A DNA stretch of 53,713 nucleotides from Thermoleophilia bacterium (GTDB taxonomy: Bacteria > Actinomycetota > Thermoleophilia > Gaiellales > Gaiellaceae), in the NCBI GenBank assembly GCA_025936995.1, contig JAICSH010000010.1, forward strand, positions 1-53,713, read 5' to 3'. How positions within the stretch are numbered: the stretch's first letter is position 1; each line of letters begins with the position of its first letter. The translations under genes were made by a program, and so were the position numbers. The notes under the pieces are model-generated. The model saw only the letters and a list, made by a program, of their open reading frames with translations. It was not told the DNA's origin and made no database searches. Below are positions 15,064 through 22,798 of this stretch, piece after piece.

Positions 15064-16427
15064 CCGCCGCCACCATCACCGCGGGCCGTGCCGTTGCCGT
15101 GCCGCGCGTCCAGGCACGGATCGTGACGGGGCTCTTCTTCGCCTCGCTCTTCGTCGCCACCTTCGAGAAGGTGCATTGGAGCTTCGCCGGACAGATCGGG
15201 ATCAACGACATCACGACGATCCTGTTCCTGATCGCGTACGTCGCGACCGAACGGCGCCCTCTGCCGCGGACGAGCGCGATCGTGCTCGCCTTCTTCGCGG
15301 CCTTCGCGCTCGCTTACCTCGCGGGCTACTGGAACATCGACACGAAGCAGGGGCTGACCCAGTTCGTGAAGGGGATGACGAAGTTCGTCATCCACTACGC
15401 ATTCGTCGTGGCCGCGATCGGCTACCTTGCGCAGCGCGGCGAACGCTTCTTCTGGCGGGCGCTCGGCTGGTTCACGGTCGGCTTCGTCGCGAACGCGGTC
15501 TACGGGATCCTCGAGCTGCTCGCCGCGCTCGGCGGGCGCAATCTCGACAACCTGATCCTCGTGCCGCTCACCGGCGGCGCGAGCAGGATCAGCGTCTTCG
15601 GGATCATCGGCGGCCACAACATCTATCGCGTCAACGCGCTCACCGGCGACCCGAACCACTTCGGCGTGATGCTCGCGATCCCGCTGCTGTCGCTGACGCC
15701 CGTGTACCTGCGGCTCGAGCGCCGACACCGGCTCAAGGTGCCTCTCGCAGTGACGCTCGCCTTCCTCCTGCTCGTGGACATCGCGACGTTCTCCCGCAGC
15801 GGCGGCCTCGGGCTGATCGCCGGCCTGCTCGTGCTCGCCCTGCCGTACCGGCGCTTCGTCCGCTCGAGGCAGTTCCTCTATCCCGTCGGCGCCCTCGCGG
15901 TCGTCCTCCTCGGCGTGCTCTACACGCACAAGCACTTCTTCGAGACGTTCCTGAGCCAGCGACTCTCGACGAACGGCCGCTCGACGAGCGCGCATTTCGC
16001 CGTCTACGACTTCATCGGCCAGATCCTGCACCTGCATCCGCTGCTCGGCCTCGGCAACAACAACTTCTCCGTCTACTACGAGTTCGTGACCGGGAAGAGC
16101 AACTTCGGCGCCCACTCGTACTGGGTCGCCGTCGTCGTCGAGTCCGGGCTGATCGGGCTCGTCCTCTGGATCGTCTTCCTGCGCTACATCTTCGTGCGGC
16201 TGCAGGCGGCGCGCCGGCTCGGACGGCTGCTCGACGGCCTGGGGGACGTGGAGGGCCCGCACGTCAGGCCGCTCGCCTTCGGGATGACGGCCGCCCTGGT
16301 GGGGACGATCGCCGCCAACTTCTTCTACCTGACGATGCAGTTCTATTACTTCTACGCCTTCATCGCCTTCGCGCTCGCGCTGCCCGTCGTCTTCGCCGGC
16401 CGCGCGCGAGGTCAGCCCGGCCCGTAG
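15060..16427 (+). CDS. O-antigen polymerase/ligase-like membrane protein (Wzy-type), first of three
   Basis: A 455-residue protein with about 11 hydrophobic segments. It has a large extracytoplasmic loop late in the chain with the Wzy_C features RSTSAHFAVYDFIGQILHLHPLLGLGNNNFSVYYEFVTGKSNFGAHSYWVAVVVESGLIGL. These match the O-antigen ligase/polymerase superfamily (WaaL, Wzy), acting on polyprenyl-linked glycans at the outer face. Earlier ALTGDPNHFGVMLAIPLL and TFSRSGGLGLIAGLL are also typical. The GTG start overlaps the GT4 stop (GTGA); the stop overlaps the next GTG by one base. Confidence 0.85.
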   Translation: MTAATITAGRAVAVPRVQARIVTGLFFASLFVATFEKVHWSFAGQIGINDITTILFLIAYVATERRPLPRTSAIVLAFFAAFALAYLAGYWNIDTKQGLTQFVKGMTKFVIHYAFVVAAIGYLAQRGERFFWRALGWFTVGFVANAVYGILELLAALGGRNLDNLILVPLTGGASRISVFGIIGGHNIYRVNALTGDPNHFGVMLAIPLLSLTPVYLRLERRHRLKVPLAVTLAFLLLVDIATFSRSGGLGLIAGLLVLALPYRRFVRSRQFLYPVGALAVVLLGVLYTHKHFFETFLSQRLSTNGRSTSAHFAVYDFIGQILHLHPLLGLGNNNFSVYYEFVTGKSNFGAHSYWVAVVVESGLIGLVLWIVFLRYIFVRLQAARRLGRLLDGLGDVEGPHVRPLAFGMTAALVGTIAANFFYLTMQFYYFYAFIAFALALPVVFAGRARGQPGP

Positions 16428-17452
16428 TGCGCGTCGCCGTCCTCACGACGTCGTGGCCGCGGAGCGAGCGGGAGTTCGCGGGCCGCTTCGTCGCCGACGC
16501 CGTCGAGCGCCTGCGGGAGCGCGGCGTGGAGGTGGACGTCCTGGCGCCGGGATCCGGATACCGCGACTACGGCCTGGCCTACGGCGGCGGGATGGCGGCG
16601 AACGTGCGCCGGCGTCCCTGGCTGGCTCCGCTCATGCTCCTCTCGATGTGGCGAGCGGTGCGGCGCGCGGCACGCGGTGCGGATCTCGTGCACGCGCACT
16701 GGCTCCTCACCGCAGCCGTCGCGCGCTTCGCCGGGAAGCCGTTCGTCGTCACGCTGCACGGGTCGGGATCCGCAGGCCGCTTCTCGGACGTCGAGCTCGC
16801 GCTGCGCCGGCCGCGTCTCGTGCGCCGCCTCCTGCGCCGGGCCGCGGCGGTGATCTGCGTCTCCGAGACCGTCGCCGCCGCTGTCCGCTCGGCGGGAGTG
16901 GAGGTCGTCGTGATCCCGAACGGCGTGCGCGTCCCGGACGAGGTGGCGTCGCCCGCCGAGCCGCCGGAGGTGCTCTACGTCGGGCGGCTCGCTCCGGAGA
17001 AGAACGTCGACACGCTCGTAGAGGCCGTGGGCGACCTGAACCTCGTCGTCGCGGGCGACGGGCCGCTGCGCGAACGCGTCCCGAACGCGCTCGGCGCGGT
17101 GCCGCATGCCGAGGTCGAGCGGCTCCTCGAGCGCGCGTCGATCGTCGTCGCGCCGTGCGAGCGCGAGGGCTTCGGCCTCGCCGCCGCCGAGGCGATGGCC
17201 TTCGGACGGCCGGTCGTCGCAGCCAACGGAGGCGCGCTGCTCGAGCTCGTCGCCGACGGGGAGACCGGCCTGCTCGTGCCGCCCCGCAACGCCCATGCCT
17301 TGCGTGGGGCAGTCGAGCGCCTGCTCGCGGACGCGGACTTGCGTGAGCGGCTCGGCCGCGCCGCGCGGGCACGGGCGCGTGAACGCTTCGGCTGGGAGCC
17401 GGTGATCGAGCGGACGCTCGAGGTCTACCGGCGCGCGGCCGCCGGCGCCTGA
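16427..17452 (+). CDS. Glycosyltransferase family 4 (short)
   Basis: A 341-residue GT-B enzyme starting [22 protein letters not shown]. The middle has [29 protein letters not shown]; the donor domain has [32 protein letters not shown] and the EX7E element [21 protein letters not shown]. Donor and acceptor unknown. The GTG start shares one base with the Wzy-like stop (TAGTG). Last gene of the 10702-17452 operon; its end overlaps the convergent fcl by 28 nt. Confidence 0.88.
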   Translation: MRVAVLTTSWPRSEREFAGRFVADAVERLRERGVEVDVLAPGSGYRDYGLAYGGGMAANVRRRPWLAPLMLLSMWRAVRRAARGADLVHAHWLLTAAVARFAGKPFVVTLHGSGSAGRFSDVELALRRPRLVRRLLRRAAAVICVSETVAAAVRSAGVEVVVIPNGVRVPDEVASPAEPPEVLYVGRLAPEKNVDTLVEAVGDLNLVVAGDGPLRERVPNALGAVPHAEVERLLERASIVVAPCEREGFGLAAAEAMAFGRPVVAANGGALLELVADGETGLLVPPRNAHALRGAVERLLADADLRERLGRAARARARERFGWEPVIERTLEVYRRAAAGA

Positions 17453-18345
17453 GCGCGGTACCAGGCGATCGTGCGCTCGAGGCCCTCGCGCAGGCTGGTG
17501 CGCGCCCCGAACCCGAACAGCTCGCGCGCGCGTGACGTGTCGAGCGAGCGGCGCGGCTGGCCATTCGGCATCGACGTGTCCCAGACGATCTCGCCCTCGA
17601 AGCCGGTCAGCTCCGCGATCAGCTCCGCGAGCTCGCGGATCGAGGTCTCGGTGCCGGTGCCGAGGTTGACCGGCTCCGGACCGTCGTAGCGGTCAGCCGC
17701 AAGCAACAGGCCTTCGGCGGCATCGTCCACGTAGAGGAACTCCCGCGTGGGCGACCCGTCGCCCCAGAGCACGACCTCGTCGGGCGACTCGACCATCTTC
17801 CGGATCAGGTCCGGGATCACGTGCGCGTTCGTCGGATGGAAGTTGTCGCGCGGCCCGTACAGGTTCGCCGGGAGGAGGAAGATCGCGTCCAGCCCGTACT
17901 GCTCGCGGTAGGCCTGCGCACCGACGAGCACCGACTTCTTCGCGACGCCGTACGGCGCGTTCGTCTCCTCCGGATAGCCGTTCCAGAGGTCGTCCTCCTG
18001 GAACGGGACCGGCGTGAACTTCGGGTAGGCGCAGACGGTGCCGACGACCACGACCTTGCCGACGCCCTGCAGCCGTGCCTGCTCGAGCACGTGCGCGCCC
18101 ATCATCAGGTTCGCGTACCAGTAGCGGCCGGGATTGGCCCGGTTCGCGCCGATGCCGCCGACCTCGGCGGCGAGGTGGTAGACGAGCTCCGGCCGGGCGT
18201 CCTCGAACAGGCGCGCAACATCGGCCTCCCGCGTCAGGTCGTAGTCGCTCCGTCGGGCGACGAACGGATCGGCCCCGTCCGCGCGCAGCCGCTCGACGAG
18301 GTGGGAGCCGAGGAAGCCGCCGCCGCCGGTGACGAGCGTGCGCAT
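17425..18345 (-). CDS. fcl: GDP-L-fucose synthase (GDP-4-keto-6-deoxymannose epimerase/reductase)
   Basis: A 306-residue short-chain dehydrogenase: NADP loop [10 protein letters not shown] near residue 8, [27 protein letters not shown] (characteristic of WcaG/Fcl), catalytic SxYxxxK as CAYPK and [10 protein letters not shown], then [25 protein letters not shown]. The enzyme converts the Gmd product to GDP-L-fucose. It is divergent from gmd with 41 bp between start codons; a TACCCT box lies 7 nt before the ATG. The last 28 nt overlap the convergent GT4. Confidence 0.93.
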   Translation of the reverse strand: MRTLVTGGGGFLGSHLVERLRADGADPFVARRSDYDLTREADVARLFEDARPELVYHLAAEVGGIGANRANPGRYWYANLMMGAHVLEQARLQGVGKVVVVGTVCAYPKFTPVPFQEDDLWNGYPEETNAPYGVAKKSVLVGAQAYREQYGLDAIFLLPANLYGPRDNFHPTNAHVIPDLIRKMVESPDEVVLWGDGSPTREFLYVDDAAEGLLLAADRYDGPEPVNLGTGTETSIRELAELIAELTGFEGEIVWDTSMPNGQPRRSLDTSRARELFGFGARTSLREGLERTIAWYRAQAPAAARR

Positions 18346-18352
18346 GTCCGCA

Positions 18353-18378
18353 AGGGTAGACGCCGGGGCCGGTACGGT
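18353..18378. promoter_or_regulatory. Divergent leaderless promoters of fcl and gmd
   Basis: Minus strand TACCCT (18358-18353), 7 nt before ATG 18345. Plus strand TACGGT (18373-18378), 8 nt before GTG 18387. The two boxes are 14 bp apart, so fcl and gmd are likely co-controlled. Confidence 0.55.
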
Positions 18379-18386
18379 AAGGCGCC

Positions 18387-19367
18387 GTGGCGAAGCGGAA
18401 GGCGTTCATCACGGGCATCACGGGCCAGGACGGCTCGTATCTCGCCGAGATCCTGCTCGAGAAGGACTACGAGGTCTACGGGATGATCCGCCGCTCGAGC
18501 TCGTTCAACACCGCGCGGATCGACCACATTTTCGGGGATGTCGAGCTCGTCTTCGGCGACCTCACCGACGGCTCCGTTCTCAACCGGCTGATGCGCACGA
18601 TCCAGCCGGACGAGGTCTACAACCTCGGCGCGCAGAGCCACGTCCAGGTCAGCTTCGAGATCCCGGAGTTCACTGCCGACACGACAGGCATGGGCACGTT
18701 GCGGCTGCTCGACGCGATCCGCGAGGAGGGCGTGCGGTGCCGCTTCTACGAGGCAGGGTCGAGCGAGATGTTCGGCAAGGTGCTCGAGACGCCGCAGACC
18801 GAGGCGACGCCGTTCTATCCGCGCAGCCCGTACGGCGTCTCGAAGGTCTTCGGCTACTGGATCACGCGCAACTACCGCGAGGCGTACGGGATGTACGCCG
18901 TCAACGGGATCCTGTTCAACCACGAGTCGCCGCGTCGCGGCCCCACCTTCGTCACGCGCAAGGTGACGCGCGCCATCGGCGCGATCCTGCGCGGCGAGCA
19001 GGACGAGCTGCGGCTCGGGAACCTCGAGGCGAAGCGCGACTGGGGCTTCGCGCGCGACTACATGGAAGGCGCGTGGCAGATGCTGCAGGCGGAGGAGCCC
19101 GACGACTACATTCTCGCCACGGGTGAGACACATTCGGTGCGGGAGCTGCTCGACGAGGCGTTCGGCTACGTCGAGCTCGACTGGAACAAGTACGTGAAGA
19201 TCGACGAGCGGTACTTCCGGCCCTCCGAGGTCGACCTGCTGCTCGGCGACGCGTCGAAGGCGCGGGAGAAGCTCGGCTGGGAGCCGCGGGTCCGCTTCCC
19301 GGAGCTCGTGCGGATGATGGTCGACCACGACCGCGAGCGCCGCCACACCGAAGAGCACTACGTTTAG
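18387..19367 (+). CDS. gmd: GDP-mannose 4,6-dehydratase
   Basis: A 326-residue extended SDR enzyme: NADP loop [56 protein letters not shown], the active site [10 protein letters not shown] with Tyr/Lys in [21 protein letters not shown], and [18 protein letters not shown]. All are Gmd signatures. It makes GDP-4-keto-6-deoxy-D-mannose, the shared precursor of GDP-L-fucose (Fcl, divergent neighbour) and GDP-perosamine (aminotransferase at 28427). The start is GTG with a TACGGT box 8 nt upstream and no ribosome site. Confidence 0.94.
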   Translation: MAKRKAFITGITGQDGSYLAEILLEKDYEVYGMIRRSSSFNTARIDHIFGDVELVFGDLTDGSVLNRLMRTIQPDEVYNLGAQSHVQVSFEIPEFTADTTGMGTLRLLDAIREEGVRCRFYEAGSSEMFGKVLETPQTEATPFYPRSPYGVSKVFGYWITRNYREAYGMYAVNGILFNHESPRRGPTFVTRKVTRAIGAILRGEQDELRLGNLEAKRDWGFARDYMEGAWQMLQAEEPDDYILATGETHSVRELLDEAFGYVELDWNKYVKIDERYFRPSEVDLLLGDASKAREKLGWEPRVRFPELVRMMVDHDRERRHTEEHYV

Positions 19368-19371
19368 CGCG

Positions 19372-20115
19372 ATGAAGGGTGTCATCCTCGCCGGCGGCTC
19401 CGGGAGCCGGCTCGCGCCGCTCACCCGGATCACGAACAAGCACCTGCTGCCGTTGTACGACCGGCCGATGGTGACCTACGCGGTCGAGGCGCTCGTCGAG
19501 GCCGGCGTCCAGGAGCTGATGCTCGTCACCGGCGGCACGCATGCCGGCGAGTTCTTCCGGCTCCTCGGCAACGGCCACGACTACGGGATCGACCGTCTCT
19601 TCTACGCCTACCAGGAGCGCGAGGGAGGAGTCGCCGAGGCGCTCGGCCTGGCAGAGCGGTTCGTCGCCGGCGATCGCTGCTGCGTGATGCTGGCCGACAA
19701 CGTCTTCGAGCGCGCCCTCGGCCCGGTCGTGCGACGGTTCGAAGCGCAGGAGCACGGAGCCCTGATCGTCCTGAAGGAGATCGAGGAAGACGAGCACCTC
19801 CGCCATCTCGGGGTCGCCGAGCTCGACGGCGACCGGATCGTCCGCATCGTCGAGAAGCCGGCGAATCCGCCGAGCCGGCTCGGGGCCACCGGGCTCTACT
19901 TCTACGACGAGCAAGTCTGGGAGGTGCTGCCCTCACTCGTGCCGTCGGGCCGGGGAGAGCTCGAGATCACCGACGTCATCAACTGGTATCTCGAGCGCGA
20001 TCAGGTGGAGTTCGAGGTGATCGACGGCTACTGGGGCGACGCGGGCGAGTCGATCGACGCCTACTACGAGGTGAACGACTTCGTGCGGAGCATCCGACGA
20101 GGTCAGGCGACATGA
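19372..20115 (+). CDS. rmlA: Glucose-1-phosphate thymidylyltransferase-type nucleotidyltransferase
   Basis: A 247-residue short RmlA-type enzyme: MKGVILAGGSGSRLAPLT (nucleotide-binding loop), TNKHLLPLYDRPMVTYAVEAL, VMLADNVFERAL with the metal-binding Asp, VEKPANPPSRLGATGLYFYD and ELEITDVINWYLE. It couples dTTP (or UTP) and glucose-1-phosphate. Without the C-terminal allosteric extension it resembles the StrD/short RmlA type. It follows gmd by 4 nt and overlaps rmlB by ATGA. Confidence 0.88.
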   Translation: MKGVILAGGSGSRLAPLTRITNKHLLPLYDRPMVTYAVEALVEAGVQELMLVTGGTHAGEFFRLLGNGHDYGIDRLFYAYQEREGGVAEALGLAERFVAGDRCCVMLADNVFERALGPVVRRFEAQEHGALIVLKEIEEDEHLRHLGVAELDGDRIVRIVEKPANPPSRLGATGLYFYDEQVWEVLPSLVPSGRGELEITDVINWYLERDQVEFEVIDGYWGDAGESIDAYYEVNDFVRSIRRGQAT

Positions 20116-21116
20116 GCGGCCGGCGGCTCCTCGTCACCGGCGCCGCCGGCTTCATCGGCTCGAACTTCGTGCGTTACTGGTCGCAACGCCATCCGGACGA
20201 CCACGCGGTGGCGCTCGATCTGCTCACGTACGCAGGGGATCCACGGAACCTGGAGGGGCTGGGCGTACGCCTCGTGGAGGGGGACATCGGGGACCTCGAG
20301 CTCGTCGAGCGGGTCCTCGCGGAGGAGGCCATCGCCGTGGTCGTCAACTTCGCCGCGGAGTCGCACAACAGCCTCGCGGTGCTCGACCCGGGGCGCTTCT
20401 TCCGTACGAACGTCCTCGGCACGCAGACGCTCCTCGAGGCCGCGCGCCGGCACGGCGTCGCCCGGTTCCACCACGTCTCGACGTGCGAGGTGTACGGAGA
20501 CCTGCCGCTCGACTCGGGCGAGAGCTTCACCGAGGAGTCGCCCTACCGCCCGCGCACGCCGTACAACGCCTCGAAAGCCGCCGCGGACCACGCCGTCCGC
20601 GCGTACCACGAGACCTTCGGCCTCCCGGTGACCATCACGAACTGCTCCAACAACTACGGCCCGCGCCAGTTCCCGGAGAAAATCGTCCCGCTCTTCGCCA
20701 CGAACGCGCTCGACGACCGCGAGCTGCCGCTCTACGCCTCCACGCAGAACCGGCGCGAGTGGCTGCACGTGGACGATCACTGCCGGGCGATCGAGCTCGT
20801 CCTCGACGCGGGCCGCGAGGGCGAGACGTACAACGTCGGCTCGGGCGTGGAGCGCTCGATCGAGGAGATCGCAGACCTCGTGCTCGGGCTGACCGGCAAG
20901 CCGGAGTCGCTGAAGACGATCGTCCCCGACCGCCCCGGCCACGACCGCCGCTATCTGCTCGACTCCTCGAAGCTCCGCGCGGAGCTCGCCTGGGAGCCGG
21001 AGATCCCGTTCGAGGGGGGGCTGCGGACGACCGTCGAGTGGTATGCGGCCAACCGCTCCTGGTGGGAGCCGCTCAAGGAGCGTGCGCCCGTCGCCGAGAC
21101 GAGCGCCTGGCGCTGA
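20112..21116 (+). CDS. rmlB: dTDP-glucose 4,6-dehydratase
   Basis: A 334-residue extended SDR: LLVTGAAGFIGSNFVRYW, NFAAESHNSLAVLDPGRFFRTNVLGTQTLLEAA, HVSTCEVYGDLPLD, active-site Tyr/Lys in RPRTPYNASKAAADHAVRAYHETFGLPVTITNCSNNYGPRQFPEK, and EWLHVDDHCRAIELVL. These are RmlB hallmarks. Together with RmlA it yields dTDP-4-keto-6-deoxyglucose. No rmlC or rmlD is in the window, so the final sugar is open: rhamnose if these lie elsewhere. ATGA overlap with rmlA; the next GTG directly abuts its stop. Confidence 0.92.
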   Translation: MSGRRLLVTGAAGFIGSNFVRYWSQRHPDDHAVALDLLTYAGDPRNLEGLGVRLVEGDIGDLELVERVLAEEAIAVVVNFAAESHNSLAVLDPGRFFRTNVLGTQTLLEAARRHGVARFHHVSTCEVYGDLPLDSGESFTEESPYRPRTPYNASKAAADHAVRAYHETFGLPVTITNCSNNYGPRQFPEKIVPLFATNALDDRELPLYASTQNRREWLHVDDHCRAIELVLDAGREGETYNVGSGVERSIEEIADLVLGLTGKPESLKTIVPDRPGHDRRYLLDSSKLRAELAWEPEIPFEGGLRTTVEWYAANRSWWEPLKERAPVAETSAWR

Positions 21117-22301
21117 GTGCGCGTCGTCGTCCACGACTACTTCGGGCACGCCTTTCCCGCGCAGCTGGCCCGTGCGCTCGCGGGCCGCGGGCACGAGGTG
21201 CTTCACCTCCACTGCCGCTCGTTCGTCTCCGGTAAGGGACGGCTCGAGCGCACGGACGCGGATCCCCCGGGGCTCGAGTTCGGCGCCGTCGACCTCGGAC
21301 GGCCCTTCGCGAAGTACGACGTCCCGAGAAGGATCGGGCACGAGCGGAAGACGGCGCGCGCCCTCGGCCGGCAGGTTCGCGACTTCCGCCCAGACGCCGT
21401 CCTTTCGATCGGGCCGCTGCTCGTCCAGACGGAGCTGCTTCGCGCGAGTCAGGCGCTCGACGCGCGCTTCGTCTTCTGGCAGCAGGACGTGATGGCCGTC
21501 GCGGCCCGTCGCGTCCTCGGACGGCGCTCCCGCGTCCTCGGCGCGGCCGCCGGCGCGGCCGTCGGGCGGCTGGAACGGCGGCTGCTCCGGCGGAGTGACG
21601 CCGTCGTCGTGATCTCCGAGGACTTCCTGCCTCGCCTGCGCCGCTCCGGAGTCGACGACGCGCGCGTCTCGGTGATCGAGAACTGGGCGCCGCTCGACGA
21701 GCTACCGGCGTTGCCGCGAGAGACCGCGTGGGCGCGCGAGCACGGGCTCGAGGGCCGTCCCGTTCTCCTCTACTCGGGAACACTCGGGTTCAAGCACGAT
21801 CCGAGCCTGCTCCTCGACCTCGCCGGCTGGGCCGCCGGGCGTGGCGGGCTCGTGGTCGTCGTCTCGGAAGGGCCGGGCGCGGACTGGTTCGCCGAGCGCG
21901 GGGCCGGCGAGCCTTCCCTGCGGCTGCTGCCCTACCAGCCGCACGAGCGACTGCCCGAGGTGCTCGCATCGGCCGACGTACTCATCGCGCTGCTCGAGCC
22001 GGAGGCGGGCGCCTTCTCCGTCCCGTCGAAGATCCTGACGTACCTCTGCGCCGGCCGGCCGATCCTCCTCTCGGTGCCGGGAGACAACCTCGCGGCGCGT
22101 GTCGTGCAGCGGAGCGGAGGAGGCGTCGCCGTGGCGCCCGGCGACTCGGCCGCCTTCCTCGCCGCGGCCGAGCGGCTGCTCGAGGACGAGGCCCTTCGCT
22201 CGGAGCTCGGGCGGCGCGGTCGCGCCTACGCCGAGACCACGTTCGAGATCGACGCGGTGGCCGATCGCTTCGAGGACGTGCTCGAGCGCGCTACGCGTTA
22301 G
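21117..22301 (+). CDS. Glycosyltransferase family 4 (WbuB-like)
   Basis: A 394-residue GT-B enzyme starting VRVVVHDYFGHAFPAQLARALAGRGHEV. It has FVFWQQDVMAVAARRVL, RRSDAVVVISEDFLPRLRRSGV, VIENWAPLDELP, LLYSGTLGFKHDPSLLLDLA and LLEPEAGAFSVPSKILTYLCAGRPILL. The SVPSKxLxYLxAGRP block resembles WbuB/WcaI-type transferases of O-antigen and colanic-acid clusters. Fourth gene of the gmd-rmlA-rmlB run; it starts right after the rmlB stop (TGAGTG). It ends with an 11-nt overlap with the convergent surface-protein gene. Confidence 0.86.
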   Translation: MRVVVHDYFGHAFPAQLARALAGRGHEVLHLHCRSFVSGKGRLERTDADPPGLEFGAVDLGRPFAKYDVPRRIGHERKTARALGRQVRDFRPDAVLSIGPLLVQTELLRASQALDARFVFWQQDVMAVAARRVLGRRSRVLGAAAGAAVGRLERRLLRRSDAVVVISEDFLPRLRRSGVDDARVSVIENWAPLDELPALPRETAWAREHGLEGRPVLLYSGTLGFKHDPSLLLDLAGWAAGRGGLVVVVSEGPGADWFAERGAGEPSLRLLPYQPHERLPEVLASADVLIALLEPEAGAFSVPSKILTYLCAGRPILLSVPGDNLAARVVQRSGGGVAVAPGDSAAFLAAAERLLEDEALRSELGRRGRAYAETTFEIDAVADRFEDVLERATR

Positions 22302-22779
22302 TGCGGCGGCGCCGCCAGCTGCGTAGTCCGGTGTGCCCAGCGAGGGCCAGCATCGTCGCGAGCAGGATCGCCAGCAGGACCGTCGGTCCCGAGCCGAGAT
22401 CGAACGCGGCCCCGAGGGCGCTCGGCGAAGCGACGCTCGCGGTGCCGGACCCCGGGTTCCCGAGGCCGGCGTCGCCGAGGAGGTTCTTGAGGGCCGACCG
22501 CTCGGTTCCGGCTTGCGCAAGCGCGCGCGCGGACTTGCCCGGGGTCGGAGCCGGCGTCTGGTGCTTCCCGCCGCTCGTGGCCGGGCCGCTCGAGCTCTGC
22601 TGCGGCGGCTTGGGTCCCGAGCCCCCCGGATGCGGGGAACCACCCTGCTCGACGTAAACGAGGCACGCCGAGGCCTTGCACTTGTGTCCCTTGCTTGCGA
22701 AAGCGCCGGCAGGAAGTGCAAGGGCAATGAAAAATGCGGCGGTTGCCACCCAGGCAACGTGCCTCCGTGCGGCAGGCAT
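22291..22779 (-). CDS. Small exported protein with C-terminal membrane anchor
   Basis: A 162-residue protein. Signal peptide RRHVAWVATAAFFIALALPAGAFA; a short Cys pair in KCKASACLVYVEQGG; a Gly/Pro/Ser-rich linker (residues about 45-80); then a small helical part, LGSGPTVLLAILLATMLALAG as a transmembrane helix, and a final RSWRRRRTNA. That tripartite tail (motif, helix, basic cluster) resembles sorting signals, but no LPXTG is seen. It may be a wall- or glycan-associated surface protein. It is divergent from a Wzy/ligase gene, with overlapping start codons and promoters, suggesting a linked function (inference). Confidence 0.65.
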   Translation of the reverse strand: MPAARRHVAWVATAAFFIALALPAGAFASKGHKCKASACLVYVEQGGSPHPGGSGPKPPQQSSSGPATSGGKHQTPAPTPGKSARALAQAGTERSALKNLLGDAGLGNPGSGTASVASPSALGAAFDLGSGPTVLLAILLATMLALAGHTGLRSWRRRRTNA

Positions 22780-22784
22780 GGCGC

Positions 22785-22791
22785 TACTGTA
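22785..22791. promoter_or_regulatory. Overlapping divergent -10 boxes
   Basis: TACTGTA: plus-strand TACTGT (22785-22790) lies 8 nt before GTG 22799; minus-strand TACAGT (22791-22786) lies 6 nt before ATG 22779. The two boxes share five base pairs, so the two promoters should exclude each other. Confidence 0.55.
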
Positions 22792-22798
22792 CTGCCCG

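Noticed and set aside
22676-22798. Upstream ATG starts for the second Wzy-like gene
   Set aside because: They lie inside the divergent signal-peptide gene and upstream of the TACTGT box; GTG 22799 fits the spacing seen elsewhere.
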